Origin: Fidelibacterota bacterium
GTDB lineage: Bacteria; Fidelibacterota; UBA2242; JAFGTP01
Length of the DNA: 6,281 bases
Assembly (NCBI GenBank): GCA_021734005.1
Contig: JAIPJV010000129.1
Coordinates: 1 to 6,281, forward strand
Reading direction: 5' to 3'
Part shown: one piece after another, positions 1-6,281 of the stretch
Position numbering within the stretch: position 1 is the first letter of the stretch
How the letters are laid out: each line of letters starts with the position of its first letter
The notes under the pieces: model-generated
Told to the model about the DNA's origin: nothing
Databases searched by the model: none
Seen by the model: only the letters and a program-made list of their open reading frames with translations
Translations under genes and position numbers: made by a program

Positions 1-449
1 CACCTTATATATATTATGGAGATGAGGTCGGTATGTGGGGAGCCGATGATCCGGATTGCAGAAAACCAATGATCTGGGAAGAATTTGAATACGAGGATGA
101 AAAGTATCATCCCTTCGGTCTTGAACGGCCTGTTAATAAGGTTGAAGTCAATCATGATCTATTAAACCATTATCGCAAAATGGCCGGCCTAAGAGAAAAG
201 TATGAATGTTTGCGAAATGGCGCCTACGAAACCCTGCTGACAGACGACCAAAATATGCTCTATGCTTTCAAACGAAGCACTGCCAATCAACAAATTATTG
301 CAGTGTTCAATCTCTCCAATCAAGTTCAAAGAATTGATAAAGGTCAATTATTTCAGGAGAAAGATGAGAACTGGAAGATAATTTTTCCTGCCCGGGAAAA
401 TGCAGATAAGATAGATGGAAAGTCGTGTATATTATTTTATAAACAATAA
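1..449 (+). CDS. GH13 alpha-amylase family enzyme, C-terminal part (5' end outside the window)
   Basis: This is the tail of a glycoside hydrolase family 13 protein, a family that cleaves or rearranges alpha-glucosidic bonds in starch, maltodextrin or cyclodextrin. The reading frame is open from the window edge, with its first full codon at base 3. It begins with PYIYYGDEVGMWGADDPDCR, which matches the late conserved GH13 block (I-Y-Y-G-D-E) and the neopullulanase/maltogenic-amylase-like GMWGADDPDCRKPM(I/L)W signature. The catalytic Asp, Glu and Asp residues of the barrel would lie upstream and are not visible. A helical stretch (NHDLLNHYRKMAGLRE) leads into a small C-terminal beta domain ending at FYKQ. 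The ATG at base 33 lies inside the conserved motif, so it is an internal Met and not the start. The stop is 18 bases before the receptor gene, which suggests one transcript. GH13 membership is secure. The exact activity (neopullulanase, cyclomaltodextrinase, alpha-glucosidase) and cellular location are not decidable here. Confidence 0.9.
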   Translation, partial: PYIYYGDEVGMWGADDPDCRKPMIWEEFEYEDEKYHPFGLERPVNKVEVNHDLLNHYRKMAGLREKYECLRNGAYETLLTDDQNMLYAFKRSTANQQIIAVFNLSNQVQRIDKGQLFQEKDENWKIIFPARENADKIDGKSCILFYKQ

Positions 450-450
450 A

Positions 451-459
451 AAAGGATGG
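451..459 (+). promoter_or_regulatory. Ribosome binding site of the TonB receptor gene
   Basis: The stretch AAAGGATGG contains the Shine-Dalgarno core AGGA at 453-456, about 11 bases before the ATG at 468. It starts just after the stop of the GH13 gene. It supports the ATG at 468 as the true start, as does the signal peptide that begins there. Confidence 0.6.
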
Positions 460-467
460 TTTAGAAT

Positions 468-3230
468 ATGAAAAAAAACTATCTTGCCAAAATAGTAATC
501 GCTTTAATTCTGATAATCAGTACTGCTATGGCAGGTACCACAGGTAAAATTATGGGGACTGTTGTAGATAAAAGTACCGGTCAACCAATGATGGGAGTCA
601 ATGTCCAGATACAGGGAACTTCTCTGGGGGCAGCCACCGATGAAAATGGCCACTATTCTATTATTAATATACCTCCCGGCACATACACATTGAGATTTAG
701 TATGATTGGCTATCAAACGGTGCGATTCACTGAAGTCAAGGTTAATATCGATCTGACAACAAATATTGATGTTGAGATGGGGACTGCGGATATTCAAGGT
801 GAAGCTATTGAAGTTGTTGCCGAAGAGAAAATGATCCAAAAAGATATTACGGCCAGTTCCTCTCGTGTTTCCTCAGATGAATTAGAAAACATCCCGGTTG
901 AAAATTTTAGCGAAGTAGTCAATCGTCAGGCTGGTGTTGTTGCTGGTCACTTTCGGGGTGGAAGATCCGGCGAGACACTTTACATGGTTGATGGAATGCC
1001 AGTCACCGATCCATTTTCCGGAGGCATGGCAACTAATGTAGAAAACGAAGCCATTAAAGAGTTGGAAGTTATTACTGGTTCTTTTAATGCTGAATACGGA
1101 AAGGCCATGTCAGGTGTGGTCAATATCGTTACTAAAGATGGTAGCAATGAATTCAATGCTGGTTTGCAAACCTATACAGGCCAATTTTATACAATTGGCC
1201 ATGACAATATTTATCCAAATGTTCAAAGCTTCAATCCGATGAATATTAATAATTTGCAGGGATATGCTAGTGGTGCTTTGATCAAGGACAAACTCTTCTT
1301 TTATGTTAATGGACGCTATTTTAGGGAAGATGGCTATTTTTACGGACGTAAAATATTTAACACTGATGATGTTTTTCATAAGGCCGCTAATGAACAGGAT
1401 ATCCTGGTGACTTCAGATCCATCTGTGACAGATTCAATTTCTTCTTTGATTGCAGGTAATGCTGATGCAGATTCTACATCTTATATTTTGGCAACAGGCG
1501 ATTCCAGCTGGGTTCCAATGGACTCTTATGAAAAATTAAACCTTAATACTAAATTGACCTGGAAAATTAATGACCAATTAACTCTGAGCTATAATATAGT
1601 TAGTGAAAATCCAATGAACTTCCTTGGTGAATCGGTTGTTGACGATATGACTTATAAAGATTATAACAATGCATTTAAATATAATCCGGAAGGAACTTTA
1701 ACCAGGGAAAATTATAATTATAATCAGACCTTAAAATTAACCCACCAGTTGACAGGCAAAACTTTTTATAATCTGGGTCTGAGTCAGTTCAATACTAATT
1801 ATAAGGAATATTATTTTGATGATCCTACCAATCCCATGTATGGAATCCTATCTTCTCAACTAGCTGATCTACCTCCCCACACATATAATATTGGTGGTAT
1901 TGAAAATCACCATTATGATCGAAATACAACAACAACAATTTTGAGAGGTGATTTAACAAGCCAGGTTAATCGCCGTCATAAAATTAAGACAGGAATAGAA
2001 ATTCAGCATAACCGTCTCAAATATTATGATAATTATTATGACATTGCCACCGGTCGTAGTCAAGGCGACACTCTCGATGCCAATCCTATTCAGATAGCTG
2101 CTTACATTCAGGACAAAATTGAATTTTCAGACATTATTGTAAATGCCGGAATTCGACTCGATTATTTTGATCCCCAAGCAAAAGTACCTGCTGAACCAAC
2201 TGATCCCAACATTGATAATCCATTACGACCTTCTGTCCAGGAGCTTTCCCGCAGTGAATTGGAAGAAATCTGGTGGGATGACGTCAATCCCAAAATTCAG
2301 ATCAGTCCCCGTTTGGGTCTAGCCTATCCTATCACAGATCAAGGCGTGATTCATATTTCCTATGGACATTTTTTCCAGATGCCCAATTTCTCGCAGCTCT
2401 ATGCCAATCCTGATTGGGAACTTTCCGATGGAATGATGGGCAATCCTGATCTGGATGCTAAACAAACAATTAGTTATGAAATCGGGTTGCAGCAGCAACT
2501 CAGTCAAAATTTCAAGCTCCAGACTGATTATTATGTTCGTGATGTACGTGGCTGGATCAATCTGTCCCGTCGAATTAGAGCACGAAATGATCAGTACTAT
2601 ACTCAGTATGTAAATTCTGAATACGCCACAATAAAAGGCGTTACTCTTGAACTTTCCAGACGATTGGCAGATGGCTATAGTTTTAGTCTAAATTATACTT
2701 TTCAGATTGCTGAGGGAACTCAATCTGATCCTAATGCTGGAATTATTAGATTAGCATCCGGCCAAATGATAGAAAAACAGGTTTTGCCATTAGATTGGGA
2801 TCAAAGACATACCATAAATGGAAATCTGGTTATTGGAAATCCCGGAACCTGGATGTCCAGCTTTCTGTTGACAATTGGAAGTGGAACCCCGTATGATGCA
2901 GTTGCCCTTAGAACGCCTTCGCCATTTGTAGGAAATGATGGCCGTCAGCCTGTTTTTGTCAATATAGATTTTAAAACCACCAGAAGTTTTGACTTTTTTG
3001 GAATCAAAAATACATTTTATATAAAAGTTGATAATCTATTCGATATTGCCAATGAAACCAATGTCTATGGAGACAGTGGAAGATCTACTTATTCCCGCTC
3101 AGAAACAATTTATGAAAGTTCCCATTCCGATTTCAGCAAGGAAGTCAATACTCTTGAAGAATACTTCAATGATCCAGGAAGATTTTCAAGTCCAATGCGG
3201 GTAACAGTTGGCTATAAAGTCGAAATATAA
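468..3230 (+). CDS. TonB-dependent outer-membrane receptor with N-terminal carboxypeptidase-regulatory-like domain
   Basis: A complete 920-residue receptor of the outer membrane, predicted to import a ligand with energy from TonB-ExbB-ExbD. Residues 1-22 form a signal peptide (KK at 2-3, hydrophobic core 9-17, cleavage motif A20-M-A22 before G23). Residues about 26-105 are a carboxypeptidase-regulatory-like beta-sandwich (TGKIMGTVVDKSTGQPMMGV, then DENGHYSI and PPGTYTLRFSMIGY). A TonB-box-like stretch EAIEVVAEE lies at 112-120. The plug follows to about 225, with LYMVDGMPV at 171-179 and EYGKAMSGVVNIVTKDG at 209-225. The rest is a barrel rich in alternating aromatic strands, with landmarks ISPRLG (612-617), YGHFFQMPNFSQLY (632-645), PLDWDQRHT (774-782) and VDNLFD (854-859). 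I find no cysteine. The last strand is MRVTVGYKVEI and ends in Ile, not the usual aromatic residue. The length and domain order match SusC/Oar-like receptors of FCB bacteria. No SusD-like gene follows; the next gene encodes a large secreted protein 13 bases on. The ligand is unknown; an alpha-glucan is suggested only by the upstream GH13 gene. Confidence 0.93.
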   Translation: MKKNYLAKIVIALILIISTAMAGTTGKIMGTVVDKSTGQPMMGVNVQIQGTSLGAATDENGHYSIINIPPGTYTLRFSMIGYQTVRFTEVKVNIDLTTNIDVEMGTADIQGEAIEVVAEEKMIQKDITASSSRVSSDELENIPVENFSEVVNRQAGVVAGHFRGGRSGETLYMVDGMPVTDPFSGGMATNVENEAIKELEVITGSFNAEYGKAMSGVVNIVTKDGSNEFNAGLQTYTGQFYTIGHDNIYPNVQSFNPMNINNLQGYASGALIKDKLFFYVNGRYFREDGYFYGRKIFNTDDVFHKAANEQDILVTSDPSVTDSISSLIAGNADADSTSYILATGDSSWVPMDSYEKLNLNTKLTWKINDQLTLSYNIVSENPMNFLGESVVDDMTYKDYNNAFKYNPEGTLTRENYNYNQTLKLTHQLTGKTFYNLGLSQFNTNYKEYYFDDPTNPMYGILSSQLADLPPHTYNIGGIENHHYDRNTTTTILRGDLTSQVNRRHKIKTGIEIQHNRLKYYDNYYDIATGRSQGDTLDANPIQIAAYIQDKIEFSDIIVNAGIRLDYFDPQAKVPAEPTDPNIDNPLRPSVQELSRSELEEIWWDDVNPKIQISPRLGLAYPITDQGVIHISYGHFFQMPNFSQLYANPDWELSDGMMGNPDLDAKQTISYEIGLQQQLSQNFKLQTDYYVRDVRGWINLSRRIRARNDQYYTQYVNSEYATIKGVTLELSRRLADGYSFSLNYTFQIAEGTQSDPNAGIIRLASGQMIEKQVLPLDWDQRHTINGNLVIGNPGTWMSSFLLTIGSGTPYDAVALRTPSPFVGNDGRQPVFVNIDFKTTRSFDFFGIKNTFYIKVDNLFDIANETNVYGDSGRSTYSRSETIYESSHSDFSKEVNTLEEYFNDPGRFSSPMRVTVGYKVEI

Positions 3231-3235
3231 GAGGA
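3231..3235 (+). promoter_or_regulatory. Ribosome binding site of the large secreted protein gene
   Basis: GAGGA lies directly after the receptor stop codon and 8 bases before the ATG at 3244, an ideal Shine-Dalgarno spacing. It fixes the start of the downstream gene and shows that the two genes are packed as an operon with only 13 bases between them. Confidence 0.75.
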
Positions 3236-3243
3236 CCTAACAT

Positions 3244-6200
3244 ATGAACAGATCAATCACTTCAAGTAAAAGTGCTTTTATTCTATTAATAATAATTCTG
3301 TCTTTTCAGATAGCCTGGAATACTGAAGATGACGTTCGTCTCGGTAATCAGGTTTATCGCCATCAGGGGATCCACAATGCCAATAAAGTTAGAACTGTAT
3401 TTACTAATTATGGATTGGTTGCAGGAATTTTTGAAAAACCTGAGGGAGAATGGCCTAAAGGCAGTGGTAATGAATATGTTGGTGATGTAAGTCCACTGTT
3501 TGGTGTTGAGATGCGAAGAAATTGGCAATGGGAATTTGCCCTCCATGATGATGGAACTATTCGAGCACTGGATCCGGTTGTAGAAAATTATTTCACTAAT
3601 CTGGATTCCCTGTCCCAGCTCAAAGATTTGTTTAATTACTACGATCATGAGATGATCAATGATACACTACTTCTGGCTACTTTTCGGGATACAGTTACTT
3701 CGGTTGCAACTTCCGACGGTCCCCGTGGTTGGACTGATAGTCCTGGAGAGGGCGGAACAATGTGGACTCTTGAGCCTAAACCTGGATATGCTGATGATGA
3801 AAATGACGAAGTTGCTATTAGCACTGATCTTGACAATGATGGAGATGGCAAACCTGATTCCTGGCCTTCTTTTTGGCCCGATCAGCCGGACTGGGTAAAA
3901 CCTGATGGAAGCCCTTATTGGAATGGATATTTTGGCAAAGGTGTCATGGCTGCTGATCAGGAATCCTATTTTGTTATGGACGATTCAAAAGATGCTGAAT
4001 TTAATTATTATAAGCAGGGTGAAGGACCCCGCGTATTTATGCCAGACTCGACGATCCCAGAGAGATATGGAGCTGGTCTGGATGTCGCTGTAAGAGGACT
4101 TCAGTGGTCTCACTTTTTAGCTGAAGATATAATTTATTGGCTTTATAAAGTCAAAAACGCCGGTCAAAAAAGTTATCAAAAAGTTTCTTTTGGTATGATG
4201 GTAGGAACATTAAGTGGTGGCAGATGTAATGATTACATCGATGCTCAGGATGATCTCTCCTATTTTGATAATCAGGACGATATCACCTATAGTTGGGATG
4301 CTCCTCCGTCTTACAGTCCCTGTTTCGATGGCCCTGTGGGCTACAGCGGATATGCTTATTTGGAAAGTCCGGGGAATCCCTATGATGGAATTGACAATGA
4401 TGGTGATAGTGAGCAGGGCTCTCCTCAATTAAATGAAAACTTTTTTGAAAAAATTCACTATGATATTGGTGATAAAATTGTTTTAATTGAAAAGGACACT
4501 TACACACGCTCAATTTATACGATTAAGAAATTTCCTGACACTGTTTATACAACAGGTAAAAAAATAATTTTAAGAAGTAATAATCAGCTGGAAGAAGTTG
4601 TCGGTAATATTATCGATGACAATCTCAATGGTGTAATTGATGAAGATTATTTTACCCATTACTACAATAGAATTAATCGTGGTGAAGGATTTGAGCCTTT
4701 ACCTCCTTTGAAATATGTCGATTATGTAACTGGTGCCGGTAAAAATGATCCGCTTATAGATGAGCGCCGTGATGACGGAATCGATAATGATGGTGACTGG
4801 AATGCCTCCATTCATGATGTGGGAGCTGATGGTGCTGCCGGAACTGGTGATGCTGGTGAAGGCGACGGTGCTCCAACTAATGGTGAACCCAATTTTGATA
4901 AAGTCGATGTTAACGAATCTGATCAAATTGGTTTGACCAGTTTCAACTATTTTACCCCTCCTGGAAAAGTTAGAATGAGTGACGACTACGGTTGGTCAAG
5001 TCAAACTCCGGGTGATCTCTGGAATAGGCAAACACCAGGTAACTATGATGAGATCGTACTTGAGCCTGCTGATGGTGATTTTATTTATGGTGCTGGTTAC
5101 TTTCCCCTTCCTTCCGGACGCTCAGGTAGTTTTTCCATGGCTCTCCTATTTGGTGAAGATTTTGAAGATATTCTGAACAACAAGAAAACTAACCAGCAGA
5201 TTTACGACAATAATTATCAATTTACCCGTCCTCCAGATAAACCTATTATTCATGCTGTAGCAGGTGATGGTCAGGTAACCTTGTATTGGGACAATACTGC
5301 TGAAAATTCAATCGATCCTGTTCTGGGGAAAGACTTTGAAGGTTATAAAATATACAGAGCCACTGATATTGGGTTTAATGAAGTCAATACAATTACCAAT
5401 GCTAAAGGTGTCAAATATTTTTACGAACCAATTGCAATTTTTGATAAAAAGAATGGAATCAAAGGCTTTTATCGTGGTGATGCCTCCTTTACAGGTGGCG
5501 TTTCCTTTAATCTTGGTAATGATAATGGATTGCAGCATACTTTCACAGATACAACTGTTAATAATGGCATGACCTATTATTACGCTGTTGTTTCCTATGA
5601 CCATGGTGATGCCAGTACAGGAATTTTCCCGGCTGAATGTTCAAAATCTATCCAGAAACTGGGCACGGAGATCGTTCTTGATAAAAATACAGTGGCTGTC
5701 CAGCCGACTTCAAATGTAGCCGGTTATATACCTCCTGATACTTCCAAAGGCATAGAAAGATTAAGTGGAAATGGTAATGGCGATGTCTATTACTCTTTGA
5801 TAAATCCTGATGAATTAACTCAGGAAGTGGAACATAATATTAAGGTCAAATTCTATGATTCCGCTACAGATGATATTGACAATGATGGAGATGGATTATT
5901 TTATAAAGAAGAAGCTATGGACTATCACATTTTGGACACTGTTGTAACCGTTCCAGCCAGTATGGATTCTCAGACAGTTAGCTTTACTTATCCTGGCGGC
6001 GATACAACTATGACATTTCCTCCCACATTGAGAGATGTGGATGAGGCATTCCCTCGTGTGACAACATATTATTCTATAATTGACAGCTATGAAAAAGAAT
6101 CAGAACAAATCGATACAACAGTTGTCAATAAGAGTAGTCGTTTTGGCATAAAAGAAGAAAATATTGATAATATTGCCCATAGTCTTAACACAACTACTGA

Positions 6201-6281
6201 GCAATTGTATCCAACCAATTTTGATATTATTCCAAATTATCCCCTGGGAATGAAATTGTTTTTTGAAAATACCTGGATTAC
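3244..6281 (+). CDS. Large secreted protein with Asp-rich calcium-loop motifs and a fibronectin-III-like domain (3' end outside the window)
   Basis: The frame runs open from ATG 3244 to the window edge, giving 1012 full codons and no stop. Residues 1-24 look like a signal peptide: R3 and K9, then a hydrophobic core AFILLIIILSF at 11-21; the cleavage site is unclear (perhaps after A24). There is no lipobox cysteine, so a lipoprotein is unlikely. Residues 49-90 (VRTVFTNYGLVAG, then GEWPKGSGNEYVGDVSPLFG) resemble a conserved N-terminal region I recall from large uncharacterised secreted proteins of Marinimicrobia/Calditrichota-type bacteria. A probable beta-sandwich covers about 300-327 (IIYWLYKVKNAGQKSYQKVS, then MMVGTLSGG). 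Asp-rich calcium-loop-like motifs are at 195-205, 381-388, 458-468, 510-518 and 876-884. A Gly/Asp-rich linker spans 525-548 and is followed by NFDKVDVNESDQIGLTSF. A fibronectin-III-like domain lies at about 662-790 (PPDKPIIHAVAGDGQVTLYW, EGYKIYRA, TYYYAVVSYD). Only three cysteines are seen (328, 360, 799). It is probably exported and structural or ligand-binding; no enzyme motif was recognised. A C-terminal sorting domain (for example type IX secretion) could lie beyond the window. Exact function unknown. Confidence 0.88.
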   Translation, partial: MNRSITSSKSAFILLIIILSFQIAWNTEDDVRLGNQVYRHQGIHNANKVRTVFTNYGLVAGIFEKPEGEWPKGSGNEYVGDVSPLFGVEMRRNWQWEFALHDDGTIRALDPVVENYFTNLDSLSQLKDLFNYYDHEMINDTLLLATFRDTVTSVATSDGPRGWTDSPGEGGTMWTLEPKPGYADDENDEVAISTDLDNDGDGKPDSWPSFWPDQPDWVKPDGSPYWNGYFGKGVMAADQESYFVMDDSKDAEFNYYKQGEGPRVFMPDSTIPERYGAGLDVAVRGLQWSHFLAEDIIYWLYKVKNAGQKSYQKVSFGMMVGTLSGGRCNDYIDAQDDLSYFDNQDDITYSWDAPPSYSPCFDGPVGYSGYAYLESPGNPYDGIDNDGDSEQGSPQLNENFFEKIHYDIGDKIVLIEKDTYTRSIYTIKKFPDTVYTTGKKIILRSNNQLEEVVGNIIDDNLNGVIDEDYFTHYYNRINRGEGFEPLPPLKYVDYVTGAGKNDPLIDERRDDGIDNDGDWNASIHDVGADGAAGTGDAGEGDGAPTNGEPNFDKVDVNESDQIGLTSFNYFTPPGKVRMSDDYGWSSQTPGDLWNRQTPGNYDEIVLEPADGDFIYGAGYFPLPSGRSGSFSMALLFGEDFEDILNNKKTNQQIYDNNYQFTRPPDKPIIHAVAGDGQVTLYWDNTAENSIDPVLGKDFEGYKIYRATDIGFNEVNTITNAKGVKYFYEPIAIFDKKNGIKGFYRGDASFTGGVSFNLGNDNGLQHTFTDTTVNNGMTYYYAVVSYDHGDASTGIFPAECSKSIQKLGTEIVLDKNTVAVQPTSNVAGYIPPDTSKGIERLSGNGNGDVYYSLINPDELTQEVEHNIKVKFYDSATDDIDNDGDGLFYKEEAMDYHILDTVVTVPASMDSQTVSFTYPGGDTTMTFPPTLRDVDEAFPRVTTYYSIIDSYEKESEQIDTTVVNKSSRFGIKEENIDNIAHSLNTTTEQLYPTNFDIIPNYPLGMKLFFENTWI
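3826..3858 (+). other. Calcium-loop-like motif 1 in the large secreted protein
   Basis: Encodes residues 195-205, D-L-D-N-D-G-D-G-K-P-D. The D-x-D-x-D-G-x-x-x-D spacing (D197, D199, D201, D205) is the pattern of EF-hand-like, dockerin-type or thrombospondin-3-type calcium loops. Calcium binding is inferred from the pattern only; flanking helices for a true EF-hand are not evident. Confidence 0.65.
3830..3848 (+). repeat. 19-base direct repeat, copy 1
   Basis: TTGACAATGATGGAGATGG is identical to bases 5876-5894, about 2 kb downstream in the same gene and the same frame. It encodes the D-N-D-G-D-G core of calcium-loop-like motif 1. The repeat follows from the repeated protein motif using the same codons. 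Confidence 0.8.
4384..4407 (+). other. Calcium-loop-like motif 2 in the large secreted protein
   Basis: Encodes residues 381-388, D-G-I-D-N-D-G-D, the same GIDNDGD core as motif 4. The residues after it (SEQGSPQ) lack the final Asp of a complete loop, so binding may be incomplete or shared with nearby acidic residues. Confidence 0.55.
4615..4647 (+). other. Calcium-loop-like motif 3 in the large secreted protein
   Basis: Encodes residues 458-468, D-D-N-L-N-G-V-I-D-E-D. This is a D-x-N-x-N-G-x-I-D-x-D pattern with a hydrophobic residue at the position usual for EF-hand and dockerin loops. By spacing it is the most EF-hand-like of the five. Confidence 0.6.
4771..4797 (+). other. Calcium-loop-like motif 4 in the large secreted protein
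   Basis: Encodes residues 510-518, D-D-G-I-D-N-D-G-D, followed by W519. It repeats the GIDNDGD core of motif 2 and leads into the Gly/Asp-rich stretch at residues 525-548. Confidence 0.55.
4816..4887 (+). other. Gly/Asp/Ala-rich low-complexity segment of the large secreted protein
   Basis: Encodes residues 525-548, built almost wholly of Gly, Asp, Ala and Glu with repeated GDG/GAD/GTGD steps, and ending in TNGEP. It is probably a flexible acidic linker or an extension of the neighbouring calcium-loop region. It is not a regular RTX nonapeptide array, because the G-G-x-G-x-D-x-U-x period is absent. Confidence 0.55.
5227..5616 (+). other. Fibronectin-III-like domain of the large secreted protein
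   Basis: Encodes residues about 662-791. It opens with P-P-D-K-P and the strand-B pattern GQVTLYW (W682), continues with EGYKIYRA (699-706), and closes with FTDTTVNNGMTYYYAVVSYD (767-786), the usual T-Y-Y-Y-A-V strand. About 60 residues between the Y-K-I-Y-R and T-D-T-T-V parts make it longer than a standard domain of roughly 90 residues, so there is an insertion in the middle. Such domains usually mediate spacing or protein contact on exported proteins. Confidence 0.75.
5857..5895 (+). other. Calcium-loop-like motif 5 in the large secreted protein
   Basis: Encodes residues 872-884, D-S-A-T-D-D-I-D-N-D-G-D-G, with D879, D881 and D883 in D-x-D-x-D-G spacing. It lies C-terminal to the fibronectin-III-like domain, well apart from the other four motifs. 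The residues that follow (LFYKEEA) provide Glu rather than Asp as possible final ligands. Confidence 0.55.
5876..5894 (+). repeat. 19-base direct repeat, copy 2
   Basis: Exact second copy of bases 3830-3848, encoding the D-N-D-G-D-G core of calcium-loop-like motif 5. Motifs 2 and 4 share the peptide core but diverge in third codon positions. Confidence 0.8.

Noticed and set aside
426..450. AT-rich stretch before the receptor gene that could resemble a -10 promoter element
   Set aside because: It lies within the end of the GH13 coding sequence in an AT-rich genome. I see no matching -35 element or Bacteroidota-type -33 box at proper spacing.
1179..1200. Perfect 8-base inverted repeat GGCCAATT / AATTGGCC with a 6-base loop
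   Set aside because: It lies inside the receptor coding sequence, has no T-run, and about one such repeat is expected by chance in a window of this size. No regulatory role can be supported.
1926..1937. Short CAA/ACA triplet run in the receptor gene (encoding consecutive Thr)
   Set aside because: Only about four units within a surface-loop codon run. It is too short to suggest phase variation, and triplet slippage would not shift the frame.
3286..3851. Reverse-strand open frames opposite the start of the large secreted protein gene
   Set aside because: They overlap a well supported forward gene, have no recognisable domains, and no sensible ribosome binding site was noted. They are shadows of the forward frame.
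3659..4432. Short forward open frames in another frame within the large gene, rich in Met, Leu and Ile
   Set aside because: They are the +1-shifted reading of GAT/GGT/AAT-rich codons of the real gene. The composition is atypical for a protein and the main frame is intact throughout.
4816..4887. Possible RTX calcium-binding nonapeptide array in the Gly/Asp-rich segment
   Set aside because: The G-G-x-G-x-D-x-U-x period is absent; the segment is irregular and short.

Overview
The window looks like part of one co-directional operon from an AT-rich bacterium of the FCB superphylum. The best guess is a Marinimicrobia-, Calditrichota- or Cloacimonadota-like lineage. This rests on the protein styles: a TonB-dependent receptor with an N-terminal carboxypeptidase-regulatory-like domain, followed by a large secreted protein with Asp-rich loops and a fibronectin-III-like domain. 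Both internal genes also have a recognisable Shine-Dalgarno sequence, which is less usual in classical Bacteroidota. The assignment is inference; no rRNA or taxonomic marker is present.

Layout, all on the + strand: (1) positions 1-449, the C-terminal end of a GH13 alpha-amylase-family enzyme whose catalytic core lies upstream of the window; (2) positions 468-3230, a complete 920-residue TonB-dependent outer-membrane receptor; (3) positions 3244 to the window end, a very large open reading frame (at least 1012 residues, no stop in the window) that starts with a signal peptide and carries five Asp-rich calcium-loop-like motifs and one fibronectin-III-like domain. The gaps are only 18 and 13 bases. 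I see no terminator or convincing promoter in them, so co-transcription is likely. Coding density is nearly total, and I found no RNA gene, mobile element or CRISPR array.

How the genes may work together (inference): the receptor would import a ligand across the outer membrane using TonB energy. The large protein could be a surface or secreted partner made with it. The GH13 enzyme would link the locus to alpha-glucan or maltodextrin use. No SusD-type lipoprotein is seen; the gene in the usual susD position encodes the large Ca-loop protein instead. That receptor/secreted-protein pair is the most interesting element here. The substrate, the partnership and the membrane anchoring of the large protein cannot be settled from this window.
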